From positions 1,050,464-1,114,463 of the forward strand of contig NZ_WOXT01000001.1 of the NCBI RefSeq assembly GCF_009740395.1: 64,000 nt of DNA, given 5' to 3'. The notes beneath the pieces were generated by a model. It was not told where the DNA came from and ran no database searches. It saw only the letters and a list, made by a program, of their open reading frames with translations. The stretch comes from Noviluteimonas gilva (GTDB taxonomy: Bacteria > Pseudomonadota > Gammaproteobacteria > Xanthomonadales > Xanthomonadaceae). The position numbers and the translations under genes are program-made. Every line of letters starts with the position of its first letter. The first letter of the stretch is position 1. Positions 5,921 to 13,914 of this stretch are shown one piece after another.

Positions 5921-6335
5921 CACATCCCTCCAATCCGCCATCGGCGAACTGCGCGAGCAGTACCGGGTGCATCGGTTCGTGCAGGTAAAGATCGTCGCCG
6001 GGAAGAAGCGGAGCGTGGAGCAGAACGCGGTCCTGCATGGTTGGTTCGGCCAGGTCGCTCGCGAGTTGCGCGAGGACGACGAACGCGGCGTGAAGCGGTT
6101 TTGCAAGCTCCACTTCGGCGTCCCGCTGCTGCGCGCTGAAGACGAAGAATTCCGTGACGCATACGACCGCGTAGTCCGCCCGCTGCCCTACGAATCCAAG
6201 CTGATCGCGATGGACATTCTGCCGGTTACGTCAGCCATGACGACGAAGCAACTGGACAAGTGCATGACGGACATACAGGACCACTACGCGAAGCATGGCG
6301 TGGCGCTGGTGTATCCCAGGGAGAAAGCCGCATGA
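5904..6335 (+). CDS. ninB: NinB-like recombination protein (143 aa)
   Basis: The length and the pattern KKRSVEQNAVLHGWFGQVA near residue 38, followed by a conserved helical body, fit the NinB/Orf family, which binds single-stranded DNA and supports RecA-independent or RecFOR-like phage recombination. It is followed directly by nuclease genes, as in lambda nin-type regions. Starts at ATG 5904, within the end of the previous gene. Confidence 0.8.
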   Translation: MIVNSDTSLQSAIGELREQYRVHRFVQVKIVAGKKRSVEQNAVLHGWFGQVARELREDDERGVKRFCKLHFGVPLLRAEDEEFRDAYDRVVRPLPYESKLIAMDILPVTSAMTTKQLDKCMTDIQDHYAKHGVALVYPREKAA

Positions 6336-6709
6336 CACTCGCCCGCCGCAAGACCGCCACCAAGGCGCAGCGCGCATACCAAGACCGCGCCCGCGAATTG
6401 GGCTGCGTCGTGTGCCGCTTCCGCAAGCAGCACCAACCGAACGAGACGCACATCCACCACCGCAACCTTGGCGACTGGCACGGCCAGAAGCAGCTCGGGC
6501 AGGACTGCGTAGTCGCCATGTGCGCGTGGCACCACGACGGGCGAATCGTTGAGGGCTACTCCACCGACGACATGCGCCACGAGTTCGGCCCGAGTTTCAA
6601 GCACGCGGCCGACTTCCGCGAATGGACCTACGACGTGCTGCCGAACATGGGGCGCGGAACCGAAGCATGGCAGGCGTACCAAGACCTGCTGCTGGAGAAC
6701 GAAGAATGA
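6332..6709 (+). CDS. Ref-like HNH nuclease (125 aa)
   Basis: Two cysteines (GCVVCRF) followed by HIHHRN, CAWHHDG and a final helical part match the zinc-binding HNH-like core of Ref, the P1 RecA-dependent nuclease family. Histidines around residues 36-38 and 61-62 would form the active site. ATG 6332 overlaps the NinB stop. Likely acts in recombination-linked DNA processing. Confidence 0.75.
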   Translation: MTLARRKTATKAQRAYQDRARELGCVVCRFRKQHQPNETHIHHRNLGDWHGQKQLGQDCVVAMCAWHHDGRIVEGYSTDDMRHEFGPSFKHAADFREWTYDVLPNMGRGTEAWQAYQDLLLENEE

Positions 6710-7020
6710 TCGAACCGTACATCAGCGACAAGCAATGCACGAAGTGCCGCGAGTGCAAGCCGGAGACGGAGTTTCCGTGGCGCTCGGATCGGCCGCAGAA
6801 CCGTCGTTCAGTCTGCAAGAAGTGCACGCAGATTTGGAACTGCCTGTACGGGCGCCAGAGACGATCTGGTTCGCTGGTGCGTCGTCCGGCAGTCAAGCCG
6901 ACTCCGCTGCCCGCCATGAACTTGCTGGAGCAACTTGACTGCATCCGCTTCCGCAAGTGGGCGCGTCGTGTGCAACCGAACCCGCGCTTTGGCGTGGCGA
7001 TGATTGGGGGTGGGCTGTGA
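6706..7020 (+). CDS. Zinc-ribbon phage protein (104 aa)
   Basis: An N-terminal four-cysteine element (KQCTKCRECKP and VCKKCTQIW, residues about 11-42) looks like a zinc ribbon of the kind linked to HNH endonucleases, but no HNH catalytic His/Asn set follows. Basic C-terminal half. Probably nucleic-acid binding. Confidence 0.65.
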   Translation: MIEPYISDKQCTKCRECKPETEFPWRSDRPQNRRSVCKKCTQIWNCLYGRQRRSGSLVRRPAVKPTPLPAMNLLEQLDCIRFRKWARRVQPNPRFGVAMIGGGL

Positions 7021-7286
7021 GCTTTGGAATGCGACTCAAGACTGCAATCCACTCGTCTGGCATGACTCAGGCCGAGTTGGCGCGGCAGGCAAAAACCTAC
7101 CCGGCCAATCTGAGCCAGATGGTCAACGACAACATCCGCCCCAACGCGACCACGTTGGCGCGAATGCTCAGGGCCATGCCCGCCATAGATGCGCGGTGGC
7201 TGATTACCGGCGAACACGAAACGCAGTACACCATCACCGAAGCAGGCATCCAAGCCCTGCGCGAGTCGAAGGCGGGTGGCGAATGA
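7017..7286 (+). CDS. XRE-family helix-turn-helix protein (89 aa)
   Basis: GTG 7017 overlaps the upstream TGA. A standard helix-turn-helix (IHSSGMTQAELARQAKTYP, ANLSQMVN) and a closing DARWLITGE element, as in many phage XRE regulators. A second early regulator besides the Cro-like protein; its target is unknown. Confidence 0.8.
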   Translation: MSFGMRLKTAIHSSGMTQAELARQAKTYPANLSQMVNDNIRPNATTLARMLRAMPAIDARWLITGEHETQYTITEAGIQALRESKAGGE

Positions 7287-7471
7287 ACCGTGATCGCTGG
7301 GACGAGCTAATGACGGCCGAAGACGGGCGGCTCACTAAGTCCGAGATGCGCGAAGGGTGGCACTTCTGCCCTGACTTCGATTACCTGCTTTGCAAGTTCG
7401 GGGCGCAGCCAGTGCTTCGCGAATGCACATGCGAGGTGTGGGACGAGTCGGAAATTGAGGAGGCCGAATAG
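7283..7471 (+). CDS. Small acidic phage protein (62 aa)
   Basis: MNRDRWDELMTAEDGRLTKS; later CTCEVWDES. Three cysteines in the C-terminal half. Overlaps both neighbours. The acidic character would suit a DNA-mimic or protein-binding role, but this is speculation. Confidence 0.55.
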   Translation: MNRDRWDELMTAEDGRLTKSEMREGWHFCPDFDYLLCKFGAQPVLRECTCEVWDESEIEEAE

Positions 7472-7872
7472 TGGGCGCCTTCAGCCGAAACAAGGGCGCC
7501 AGGTGCGAGCGCGAGTTGTGCGCGCTGCTGCGCGACAACCTCGGGGGCGACTTCAGCCGCAACCTCAAGCAGTACCAGAAGGCGCAGGAGGGCGACATTG
7601 AGCAGCTCGTCGGCCCGTACCTCGTGGAGTCGAAGTCGCACGCCACGCTCAACCTGAAGTCGTGGTGGGGGCAGATCGTCGCTGCGGCATCGCGTCACGA
7701 ACTTCGCCCGCTGCCGTGCCTCGCCTACAAGGTGCCGCGCAAGGGTTGGCGCTTTCGCGTGCCGATCCCGCAAGCGTGGGAGAGCGGTCACCAGTGGGGG
7801 CGCGAACTCACCTACACGATGGATCTCAGCCCGGACGGATTCTTCCTGATCGTGCGAGAACACAAGGGGTAG
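7471..7872 (+). CDS. Holliday-junction-resolvase-like PD-(D/E)XK nuclease (133 aa)
   Basis: GTG start. The sequence has the archaeal-Hjc-like core order: basic start with conserved Glu (NKGARCERELCALLRDN), GDIEQLVGPYLVESKSH, that is an Asp, then ESK with the acidic and Lys residues of the active site, and a helix with W and Q. Likely resolves recombination or replication junctions before packaging. It sits in the RusA/NinG-type position. Confidence 0.75.
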   Translation: MGAFSRNKGARCERELCALLRDNLGGDFSRNLKQYQKAQEGDIEQLVGPYLVESKSHATLNLKSWWGQIVAAASRHELRPLPCLAYKVPRKGWRFRVPIPQAWESGHQWGRELTYTMDLSPDGFFLIVREHKG

Positions 7873-7875
7873 ACC

Positions 7876-8151
7876 ATGAACTACGGCCTGTTTCACCAAT
7901 GGGTGCTGGACCGCGTGGACGAACTCGTGGAGATGGGTGTGTCGCGCCGCGAGGCTAACCACCTGATGACCGCGCTGGAGCTGGGGGCGATTGCAGACGA
8001 GGCGCGGAATCGTGCTGAGCGTCAATTCCTGCTGGACTACGAACGCACCGACGCGAAGGTGATGGCCGAGCGTCATCGCAAGTCGGAGGCATGGGTGCGC
8101 AAGCGCGCACGGAAAGCGCGCCAACTTGTAGCGACACCAGTAGCGGGATAG
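7876..8151 (+). CDS. Helical phage protein (91 aa)
   Basis: MNYGLFHQWVLDRVDELVEM and a strongly basic C-terminus (RHRKSEAWVRKRARKARQ). The end looks like a sigma-factor region 4 or helix-turn-helix style DNA-binding tail. No family is certain. Confidence 0.65.
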   Translation: MNYGLFHQWVLDRVDELVEMGVSRREANHLMTALELGAIADEARNRAERQFLLDYERTDAKVMAERHRKSEAWVRKRARKARQLVATPVAG

Positions 8152-8166
8152 CGCCTACTGTCTGAA

Positions 8167-8191
8167 GCCGGGACAACCAACAGGACCCGGC
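8167..8191 (+). promoter_or_regulatory. Hairpin around the ribosome site of the 8193 gene
   Basis: GCCGGG (8167-8172) pairs with CCCGGC (8186-8191); the 13-base loop carries the AGGA ribosome site and the ATG follows one base later. Translation of the next gene may be modulated by this fold. Weak evidence. Confidence 0.3.
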
Positions 8192-8192
8192 G

Positions 8193-8465
8193 ATGAAGCA
8201 GCCCAACGACGTAAAGCGCCCCAACAGTGGCGGCGGATCGCTCGCGCAGTTCCTTCGTTCGCGCGAGAAGTTCATCCACGTTAGCAAGACCCTTGAAGTT
8301 GTTTGGGCCGAGCAGATCGGCGGCGACGTGCGGCGATTCGGCTGCGTCGAGTTCCTTGGGGTATCGCCCGATCCGGGCAAGGTCCGCAATATCGGACGAA
8401 ACGCTGCGAAGCGAGCGCATCGCGCTAGCAAGACCTCGCGCAAGCACTGGCGAAAGGTGGCATGA
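8193..8465 (+). CDS. Basic phage protein (90 aa)
   Basis: Lys/Arg-rich, especially at the C-terminus (RNAAKRAHRASKTSRKHWRK). Likely nucleic-acid binding. No family recognised. It starts after one of the few intergenic gaps in the early region. Confidence 0.65.
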   Translation: MKQPNDVKRPNSGGGSLAQFLRSREKFIHVSKTLEVVWAEQIGGDVRRFGCVEFLGVSPDPGKVRNIGRNAAKRAHRASKTSRKHWRKVA

Positions 8466-8466
8466 C

Positions 8467-8769
8467 ATGGCCGCCCCGGTGACTGGATGGATCGACAGCG
8501 GGACGCACCTTCGTGTCTGGATTGACATCCCGCTACGCAAGAATGGCTTGCCGAACCTCGCCGCCGCAAGGGTGGCGCAGAACCTTCTGGAGTCGGTGAA
8601 TCCCGACGCATACGACCCGATAGAGGGCGTGCCAGAAGACGTGGCCCGCGCTGCATTGCGCGACCGCGAGACCATCACGCTGAGCGAGAACACGCCGCCC
8701 GTGCCGGTCTTCGATGACGACGAATTTCCGGGGTATCGCTGCGCGAACGGGACGTGCCATGGGGATTGA
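8467..8769 (+). CDS. Phage protein of unknown function (100 aa)
   Basis: MAAPVTGWIDSGTHLRVWID; predicted mixed fold, acidic C-terminal half (VPVFDDDEFPGY). Overlaps the start of the methylase gene by 11 bases. Function unknown. Confidence 0.6.
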   Translation: MAAPVTGWIDSGTHLRVWIDIPLRKNGLPNLAAARVAQNLLESVNPDAYDPIEGVPEDVARAALRDRETITLSENTPPVPVFDDDEFPGYRCANGTCHGD

Positions 8770-9202
8770 TCGCGCCGTGTGGGCCAGTAGCGCCACCGAC
8801 CTGTGGGCGACTCCGCAGGACTTCTTCGACACTTTGAACGCTGAGTTCGGCTTTGAGCTGGACGTGTGCGCGACTGACGAGAACGCGAAGTGCGCACGGT
8901 ACTTCACCGCCACCAATGACGGACTCGCGCAGGAGTGGCGAGGCGTCTGCTGGATGAACCCGCCGTATGGCCGCGTCATTGGCGACTGGATGCGGAAGGC
9001 TTACGAGAGCGCGCAGGCCGGTGCAACCGTCGTGTGCCTCGTGCCAAGCCGCACTGACACGCGCTGGTGGCACGACTACGCGATGAAGGGCGAGATTCGC
9101 TATGTGCGCGGGCGCCTGAAGTTCGGCGGCAGCAAGAACAGCGCGCCTTTCCCGTGCGCGGTCGTCATCTTCCAGCCCGTCACCGAAGCGAGAGCCGCAT
9201 GA
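8759..9202 (+). CDS. dam: Phage Dam-type DNA N6-adenine methyltransferase (147 aa)
   Basis: Short Dam-family phage enzyme: WATPQDFFDTLNAEFGFELD near the N-terminus, the catalytic motif IV as MNPPYGR (about residue 65-71), and a late conserved RYVRGRLKFGGSKNSAPFP. It lacks a large target domain, as usual in this family. Expected to methylate phage DNA against host restriction. ATG 8759 chosen because it gives the family start. Confidence 0.9.
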   Translation: MGIDRAVWASSATDLWATPQDFFDTLNAEFGFELDVCATDENAKCARYFTATNDGLAQEWRGVCWMNPPYGRVIGDWMRKAYESAQAGATVVCLVPSRTDTRWWHDYAMKGEIRYVRGRLKFGGSKNSAPFPCAVVIFQPVTEARAA

Positions 9203-9381
9203 AGCGCTGGTCCCTCAACGTCCACGCACCACGCCTCGGCCACTTCGGCACGTTCTCGCTGATCGGCCTGAAGTGGAATTGGTGCCGCTACGACGCGCCG
9301 AGCAACCTTGGCGGCTGGGTGTCGGTGCAGGTTGCGCTGCTTGGGTTCTCTGCGGCGCTCACGTACTGGAGGGGCGCATGA
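9199..9381 (+). CDS. Small phage protein (60 aa)
   Basis: Starts MKRWSLNVHAPRLGHFGTFS; the C-terminal 25 residues (GWVSVQVALLGFSAALTYW) are hydrophobic and may insert in the membrane. ATGA overlaps on both sides. Function unknown. Confidence 0.6.
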   Translation: MKRWSLNVHAPRLGHFGTFSLIGLKWNWCRYDAPSNLGGWVSVQVALLGFSAALTYWRGA

Positions 9382-10217
9382 GTCGCCACTTCCTGATTCC
9401 CGACACGCAGATCCGGCCAGGCGTCGCGACCGATCACATCGACTGGATCGCGCAGGCCATCGTGGAATACCGCCCCGATTGCGTCGTCCACATTGGCGAC
9501 CATTGGGACATGCCGAGCCTGTCGATGCACGACGGCGTTGGCAGCATGAAGATGGAGGGCGCCCGCTACGAGGACGACATTGAGTCGGGCAACGAAGCAT
9601 TCGCTCGGCTCACGATTCCGATGGAGACCGAGCGCGCCCGCCTGAAGCGCAACAAGGAAAAGCAGTGGAATCCGCGCAAGGTGTTCTGCTTCGGCAACCA
9701 CGAGAACCGCATCAACCGAGCGGTAAACAGTGCGCCGAAGTGGGCAGGGACGATTGGCGAGCATCACATGCGCACGCTGGATTGGGAGCGTCGCCCGTTC
9801 CTTGATCGCGTGTGGCAGGACGGCGTTCTGTACTCGCACTTTTTCCAGAGCAGCCACAGCTCGCACGCCATCGGCGGCTCCATCGACAACCGCTTGAACA
9901 AGATTGGCACGAGCTTCGTGCAGGGCCACGAGCAGGGCTTCCGCTACGGCACGCGCATCCAGGCATCGGGCGCGACGTGGCACGGGCTGGTGGCTGGCTC
10001 TGCGTACCTGCACGACGAGGATTACCGGGGCAATCAGGGGCAGGGACATTGGCGCGGCGTCGTCGTGCTGAACGAGGTGCGCGACGGCGATTACTGCGTG
10101 ATGCCGCTGACGCTGGACTACCTGTGCCGCAAGTACGAGGGCATCAGCCTCGGGGAATTCTTGCGGAAGAAATACAAGGACGCGGAATACAAATACACGT
10201 TGGCGAGGGCTGCATGA
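9378..10217 (+). CDS. Calcineurin-like metallophosphatase (279 aa)
   Basis: Metal-ligand motifs of the metallophosphoesterase fold are in order: PDTQIRPG (residues about 8-15), HIGDHWDMPS (about 38), FCFGNHENR (about 108) and late H residues (SHSSHA, VQGHEQGFRYG). Phages often carry such enzymes next to replication genes. The substrate may be nucleotides, DNA ends or RNA, and the sequence does not say which. Confidence 0.85.
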   Translation: MSRHFLIPDTQIRPGVATDHIDWIAQAIVEYRPDCVVHIGDHWDMPSLSMHDGVGSMKMEGARYEDDIESGNEAFARLTIPMETERARLKRNKEKQWNPRKVFCFGNHENRINRAVNSAPKWAGTIGEHHMRTLDWERRPFLDRVWQDGVLYSHFFQSSHSSHAIGGSIDNRLNKIGTSFVQGHEQGFRYGTRIQASGATWHGLVAGSAYLHDEDYRGNQGQGHWRGVVVLNEVRDGDYCVMPLTLDYLCRKYEGISLGEFLRKKYKDAEYKYTLARAA

Positions 10218-10384
10218 CCTACTTCCACATCGGCGCAATCGTCTTTCAGTTCGCCTGCATGGTGGCATTCGCCTACGTTGGCGCATGGGGGTGGGTGCTG
10301 TGGTGCGCGGTGTTCGCCGCGTACTCGACGTGGCGCATCCAGAAGGACAAGGCGGCGCAGACCGCCAAGGGGAGGGAAGAGTGA
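10214..10384 (+). CDS. Small membrane protein (56 aa)
   Basis: Two closely spaced hydrophobic segments (HIGAIVFQFACMVAFAYV, WGWVLWCAVFAAYSTW) and a basic, charged tail (RIQKDKAAQTAKGREE). Could be an early membrane effector. Overlaps both neighbours. Confidence 0.65.
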   Translation: MTYFHIGAIVFQFACMVAFAYVGAWGWVLWCAVFAAYSTWRIQKDKAAQTAKGREE

Positions 10385-10731
10385 ATTGGTTGCGGAGACT
10401 GTTTGCGAAACCAGCCATCGGCGTGCTGTTCGGGCTTGATCCGCCGAAGGGCTGCCACTTTGACGTGTCCTGCTTTGAAAACAGTTCGTGGCACGTCCGA
10501 ATCGTGCGCTGGGGGAAAGATCTTGCCCACGAGTGCGAGCTAATCGACAGGTTTGGCCGTGGGGTCAAGACGGACGAAGACCTGATTGTAGCCGCCGCGA
10601 AAAAGGCTCTCTACGCCTACGACATGCGGGGTGAAATCGATGCGCGCAAGCGAGTCGTGCGCAGTCTTTCGGGCTCCTATCCGCCGAAGAGTACTTCTCA
10701 CGGGATCGCCAAGGGGAAGGGCAGTGGCTGA
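10381..10731 (+). CDS. Phage protein of unknown function (116 aa)
   Basis: GTG 10381 overlaps the upstream TGA. Mixed fold with FDVSCFENSSWHVRIVRWG; basic C-terminus. No family recognised. Confidence 0.6.
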   Translation: MNWLRRLFAKPAIGVLFGLDPPKGCHFDVSCFENSSWHVRIVRWGKDLAHECELIDRFGRGVKTDEDLIVAAAKKALYAYDMRGEIDARKRVVRSLSGSYPPKSTSHGIAKGKGSG

Positions 10732-11107
10732 GGGTTACATCTACGTCGGCGGATTCCAGCCGCACCCTGATGTTCTCTACATCAAGGCGGGCAAGTCATG
10801 CCGCCCCAAGGATCGGATGAAGCAGTACGGGACGATGGTCCCTGGCGGCCTCAACTTCATGGAGGCCGCAAAGACCGACACGCCGAACAAGGCGGAGAGG
10901 GGGTTGCTGACGGCCCTCGCGGAAATGGAGGGGATGGAGGCTATCGGCGGCGAGTGGTTCAAGTGCCACCCCTTCATGCGACTGCCCGCTCTCGATCAGT
11001 TGCGAGTTTTTGGGCGAGAGGTGTTGAACGTGCGCCCGTTCTGCCCCGCGCCATTTGGATCAGCAGCTCCCGGTAAACGTGGACAGCGGAGGACGCGACG
11101 TGGGTAA
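10724..11107 (+). CDS. GIY-YIG-type protein, T5orf172/MUG113-like (127 aa)
   Basis: GTG 10724 follows AAGGGGAAGG. The N-terminus (EGYIYVGGF, then LYIKAGKSCRPKDRMKQYG) and a later Glu in NKAERGLLTAL with GEWFKC match the T5orf172/MUG113 branch of the GIY-YIG nuclease fold. Probably a small DNA endonuclease; standalone GIY-YIG genes in phages can be mobile. Confidence 0.75.
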   Translation: MAEGYIYVGGFQPHPDVLYIKAGKSCRPKDRMKQYGTMVPGGLNFMEAAKTDTPNKAERGLLTALAEMEGMEAIGGEWFKCHPFMRLPALDQLRVFGREVLNVRPFCPAPFGSAAPGKRGQRRTRRG

Positions 11108-11723
11108 GGAAGTCGAGAAGATCATCGCGGACCTGCGTGCGGTCTATCGCAACAAGGCTGACGACGGCCCCGACTTCGACGCGCGTGCTGGTGCTTGGTG
11201 GTGGGGGCAGACCGACGACGAGTTCGCCTATGCGGTTGGGTCCGCCGATCTGGTTTCGTCAGACCCTGTAGCCAAGCACCTATATCTGTTTAGCCGCGCT
11301 GGTGACTTGGCGGGTGCGCAAGCAATCGCGTCAGTCATTTCGTGGTGCCACGGAACGGCTGCGGAGGCTGCCAGCACGGCAGGCGGGCCTCGCGGGCGTC
11401 CTCAGGTGGTGCTTGACCGCGAGTCGCGCTGGTGGCGTCAGGCGGGCCAGGATGGGGCTGCACTCGCCATGTGGGGCGAAGCGAGCTGGTGGGGTGACGC
11501 CTTCCGTGAAGCGATTCCCGGCATCAACAAGCGGTGCGCCAAATATCGCTGCGGCTCGCAGGCATACGGGCGTGTGCGCGAGTACGTTGAGCGCGAGGCC
11601 AAGTCGCTGATCGACAACTTCAAGCATGACTTGGAGTCGGTTCTGGTCGGGCGCTATGACCCCGGCTTCCGCGCACGCTGGGAGCTGCGTACTGGCACAA
11701 CGTTCGCTGAAGTCTCTATCTGA
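11100..11723 (+). CDS. Last early gene, candidate late-gene antiterminator (207 aa)
   Basis: GTG 11100 with GGAGG 7 bases upstream. The C-terminal half (INKRCAKYRCGSQAYGRVRE) is helical and basic with two Cys, and an Arg/Trp-rich middle carries RGRPQVVLDRESRWWRQ. It is the last gene of the early operon, directly before lysis and late genes, which is where Q-type antiterminators lie. At least three terminators downstream in the late operon would need such a factor. Family not confirmed. Confidence 0.5.
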   Translation: MGKEVEKIIADLRAVYRNKADDGPDFDARAGAWWWGQTDDEFAYAVGSADLVSSDPVAKHLYLFSRAGDLAGAQAIASVISWCHGTAAEAASTAGGPRGRPQVVLDRESRWWRQAGQDGAALAMWGEASWWGDAFREAIPGINKRCAKYRCGSQAYGRVREYVEREAKSLIDNFKHDLESVLVGRYDPGFRARWELRTGTTFAEVSI

Positions 11724-11877
11724 TATGGGCTGGCGGGCCGACCTGTCACACTGAATCTAAGGGGTGCATTGCATCCCGCCCCGCCTCTGCATCATTACGC
11801 CGCTCGCTGACGAGCAGCGCCGACTAACAGAGTCGCCGCCACAAGCGCGCGGGGCAAATCTCCTGGAGGCTGCCGCC
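11724..11877 (+). other. Intergenic gap between early and late regions (probable late promoter zone)
   Basis: 154 bases with no credible gene. It contains TGGCGGGCCGA (11731-11741) and a TGTCACA element (11744-11750), both found again at 12,401 and 20,522. A late promoter is expected here by position, but I see no convincing -35/-10 pair. Confidence 0.35.
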
Positions 11878-12147
11878 ATGTCCGAAGAGCTGGAAGAGAT
11901 TGAGGACGACGGCCCGCCCGAGGACGTGATGCACGGGCCGGACGGCTCGCTGGACTGCATCAACGGGCGCTTCGACTTCATCGCCTTCTGGCTCGCCAAG
12001 CTGGGCATCGACGACCCCGCAGGCGCCGCCCTGAGCTTCGGCGAGGGGTGCAGCGTGTCCATCCTGCATCCGGTCACGGGCGAGTGGCTCACGCCGCAGC
12101 AGATCGCCAAGAAGGCGGGCGTGGCCTCGGTTCGCTCTATCCAGTAA
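11878..12147 (+). CDS. Phage protein of unknown function (89 aa)
   Basis: Acidic N-terminus (MSEELEEIEDDGPPEDVMHG). The C-terminus (GEWLTPQQIAKKAGVASVRS) reads like a partial helix-turn-helix. ATG 11878 has GGAGG 9 bases upstream, so I prefer it to the open upstream extension. Possibly a late regulator. Confidence 0.6.
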   Translation: MSEELEEIEDDGPPEDVMHGPDGSLDCINGRFDFIAFWLAKLGIDDPAGAALSFGEGCSVSILHPVTGEWLTPQQIAKKAGVASVRSIQ

Positions 12148-12350
12148 TGGACGCCGACGCGCTGTCCGACCTCGACGCGGCGGACGAAGACCTGCTGCGC
12201 CTTCGGGCGATGGCAAACCAGATCGCCATGCACATCGTGTTTGACGGCAAGCAGATCGTGGTCCGCTGCCAGAACGGCGAGGACGTGGAGTGGTTGTGTC
12301 GTCGGGTGCTGGAGCAGTACGCGGCGCCAGAGGGCCGAACGGTCAACTGA
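12147..12350 (+). CDS. Small phage protein (67 aa)
   Basis: Starts by TAATG overlap with the previous stop. Helical start (DALSDLDAADEDLLRLRAMA) then a strand-rich part with two Cys. Function unknown. Confidence 0.6.
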   Translation: MDADALSDLDAADEDLLRLRAMANQIAMHIVFDGKQIVVRCQNGEDVEWLCRRVLEQYAAPEGRTVN

Positions 12351-12521
12351 AACCTTCTAGAGCGCGCGCCGCTCCATAAGCTTCCCCTCGGTCACGCTTC
12401 TGGCGGGCCGATACGAGCCTCCGGGCTCGGCCTATCGACGCGGGTTGCAAATCGTCGGCAAGTGTCACGAATTACCGACATTTCGGAACACTGAAAGCGC
12501 CACGTGCGCAGAAGGAAACAC
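12351..12521 (+). other. Intergenic gap before the lysis cassette
   Basis: 171 bases without a gene. It holds a second TGGCGGGCCGA (12401-12411), a CGAGCC-TCC-GGGCTCG hairpin (about 12415-12429, no T tract) and GTGTCAC (12462-12468). Likely regulatory, perhaps a promoter or processing site for the lysis genes. Confidence 0.35.
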
Positions 12522-12725
12522 GTGGGCGATTACCTCTCATTCGGCCTCGGGGCGGTCACCGCCGCCGTAGGCGTCATCGTGTGGCTGGTTCGGCTTGAGG
12601 GCCGACTCAACGTGCAGGTTGCCAAGCAAGAGGCGACAGACAAGCGCGTGGACGGCCTGGAGGAGCGGATCGTGGCGCAGCTAGACCGCATCGAAAACCG
12701 CTTGGACACGTTGGCCCGGCAATGA
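12522..12725 (+). CDS. Holin candidate, one-helix plus coiled coil (67 aa)
   Basis: GTG 12522 with AAGGA upstream (an alternative GTG at 12504 adds six residues). One transmembrane segment (LGAVTAAVGVIVWLVRLEG) is followed by an amphipathic coiled coil (KRVDGLEERIVAQLDRIENR). This form is common for the gene just before a SAR endolysin and may act as a pinholin or accessory holin. Confidence 0.6.
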   Translation: MGDYLSFGLGAVTAAVGVIVWLVRLEGRLNVQVAKQEATDKRVDGLEERIVAQLDRIENRLDTLARQ

Positions 12726-13180
12726 GCAAGGCGAAGGTTGGCGCGGCGAGTGCAGTTGTCCTGCTGCTCGCTGGCGGCCTGATCGCGAAGTGGGAGGGCG
12801 TGCGGTACGAGCCCTATCAGGACGTGGTTGGCGTGTGGACCGTTTGCTACGGCAGCACGACCAATGTTGACCCGTCGCGCAAATATACGCGCGCTGAGTG
12901 CGAGGCGCGGCTTGACGCAGATATGCGAGTGGCGGATAGCGCCGTTCGCCGCTGCGTCGGCCGCGATATGCCAGACGGTGTTCGCGCAAGTCTGATTTCG
13001 TTGGTGTTCAACGTCGGGCCGAAGCCCGTCTGCCAAGGCTCGCCGGGGAAGTTCGCCCGCGCTGGAGACTGGCCGAATACGTGTAAGTCGCTCGACCTCT
13101 ACAAGTTCGCCGGGGGTCGGGTGTTCCGTGGTTTGGTGCTTCGTCGCGCAGACGAGCGCAAGGTTTGTGAGGGTAGATGA
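12722..13180 (+). CDS. SAR endolysin, GH24 lysozyme (152 aa)
   Basis: An N-terminal hydrophobic, glycine-containing segment (VVLLLAGGLIA) lies just before the catalytic glutamate, the signature of a signal-arrest-release endolysin exported by Sec and later freed from the membrane. The E-x8-D-x5-T triad is E25, D34 and T40. The rest (ECEARLDADM, SLVFNVG) fits T4-type lysozymes. Cleaves peptidoglycan glycan strands. ATGA overlap with the holin candidate. Confidence 0.92.
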   Translation: MSKAKVGAASAVVLLLAGGLIAKWEGVRYEPYQDVVGVWTVCYGSTTNVDPSRKYTRAECEARLDADMRVADSAVRRCVGRDMPDGVRASLISLVFNVGPKPVCQGSPGKFARAGDWPNTCKSLDLYKFAGGRVFRGLVLRRADERKVCEGR

Positions 13181-13914
13181 GTTTCGATCTGCGTCACGGT
13201 GACTGCCTAGAGATCATGGCGCAGTTGTCGGACGCGAGTGTCGATCTGATCCTGTGCGACCTCCCGTATGGGACGACCGCGTGCAAGTGGGACAGCGTGA
13301 TTCCGTTTGAGCCGCTTTGGGCGCAGTACCGGAGGGTTGCGAAGAAGAACGCGGCCATCGTGCTGACAGCGAGCCAGCCGTTCACGTCGGCCCTGATTGC
13401 GAGCAACCTGCGCGAATACCGTTATTCGTGGGTGTGGGATAAGGCAACCATTTCCAACCCAATGCAGGCCAAGCGCCAGCCGCTACGGCAGCATGAGGAC
13501 GTAACAGTGTTTGCGGCTGGTGGCGCACCCGCGTACTACCCGCAGAAGACGGACTTGCACATCAAGTCGAAGTGGAGGCAATACGCGCAAAACGACGATG
13601 CGGCGATCCCCGGCAACGTAGGCGCGACTGGTGTGGTTGAGGGTAAGTATCCCAAGACGATCATTCGCTTCCCCGCTGCCAAGTTGGTAGGGCGCACGGT
13701 CCACCCCACGCAGAAACCCGTCGCGCTGATGGAATACCTGATCCGCACTTACACGGAGGCGGGCCAGACGGTGCTGGACAACTGCATGGGAAGCGGCACC
13801 ACGGGCGTGGCCTGCATGAACCTCGGCCGCCAATTCATCGGCATTGAGCGCGACGACAAATACTTCGCCATCGCATCCGAGCGGATCGCGGCGGCACAGA
13901 GGAGCGCAGCATGA
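13177..13914 (+). CDS. DNA methyltransferase, N4/N6 beta class (245 aa)
   Basis: Motif IV DLPYG (residues about 28-32) comes first and motif I NCMGSGTTG (about 206-214) is near the C-terminus, the permuted order of beta-class adenine-N6 or cytosine-N4 methylases such as YhdJ. HPTQKP (about 176-181) is also present. It is fused into the lysis cassette by ATGA overlaps, downstream of the endolysin. No cognate nuclease is seen, so it is probably antirestriction or an epigenetic moron. Confidence 0.9.
   Translation: MSFDLRHGDCLEIMAQLSDASVDLILCDLPYGTTACKWDSVIPFEPLWAQYRRVAKKNAAIVLTASQPFTSALIASNLREYRYSWVWDKATISNPMQAKRQPLRQHEDVTVFAAGGAPAYYPQKTDLHIKSKWRQYAQNDDAAIPGNVGATGVVEGKYPKTIIRFPAAKLVGRTVHPTQKPVALMEYLIRTYTEAGQTVLDNCMGSGTTGVACMNLGRQFIGIERDDKYFAIASERIAAAQRSAA

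Noticed and set aside
12401-12460. Possible tRNA or tRNA remnant in the gap before the holin gene
   Set aside because: It has a GGGTTGCAAATC stretch similar to a T arm and a hairpin, but no acceptor stem or anticodon arm can be drawn.
13177-13914. Restriction-modification system
   Set aside because: A methylase is present but no restriction nuclease or specificity gene is adjacent; nucleases at 4084, 7471 and 10724 fit recombination or homing families better.
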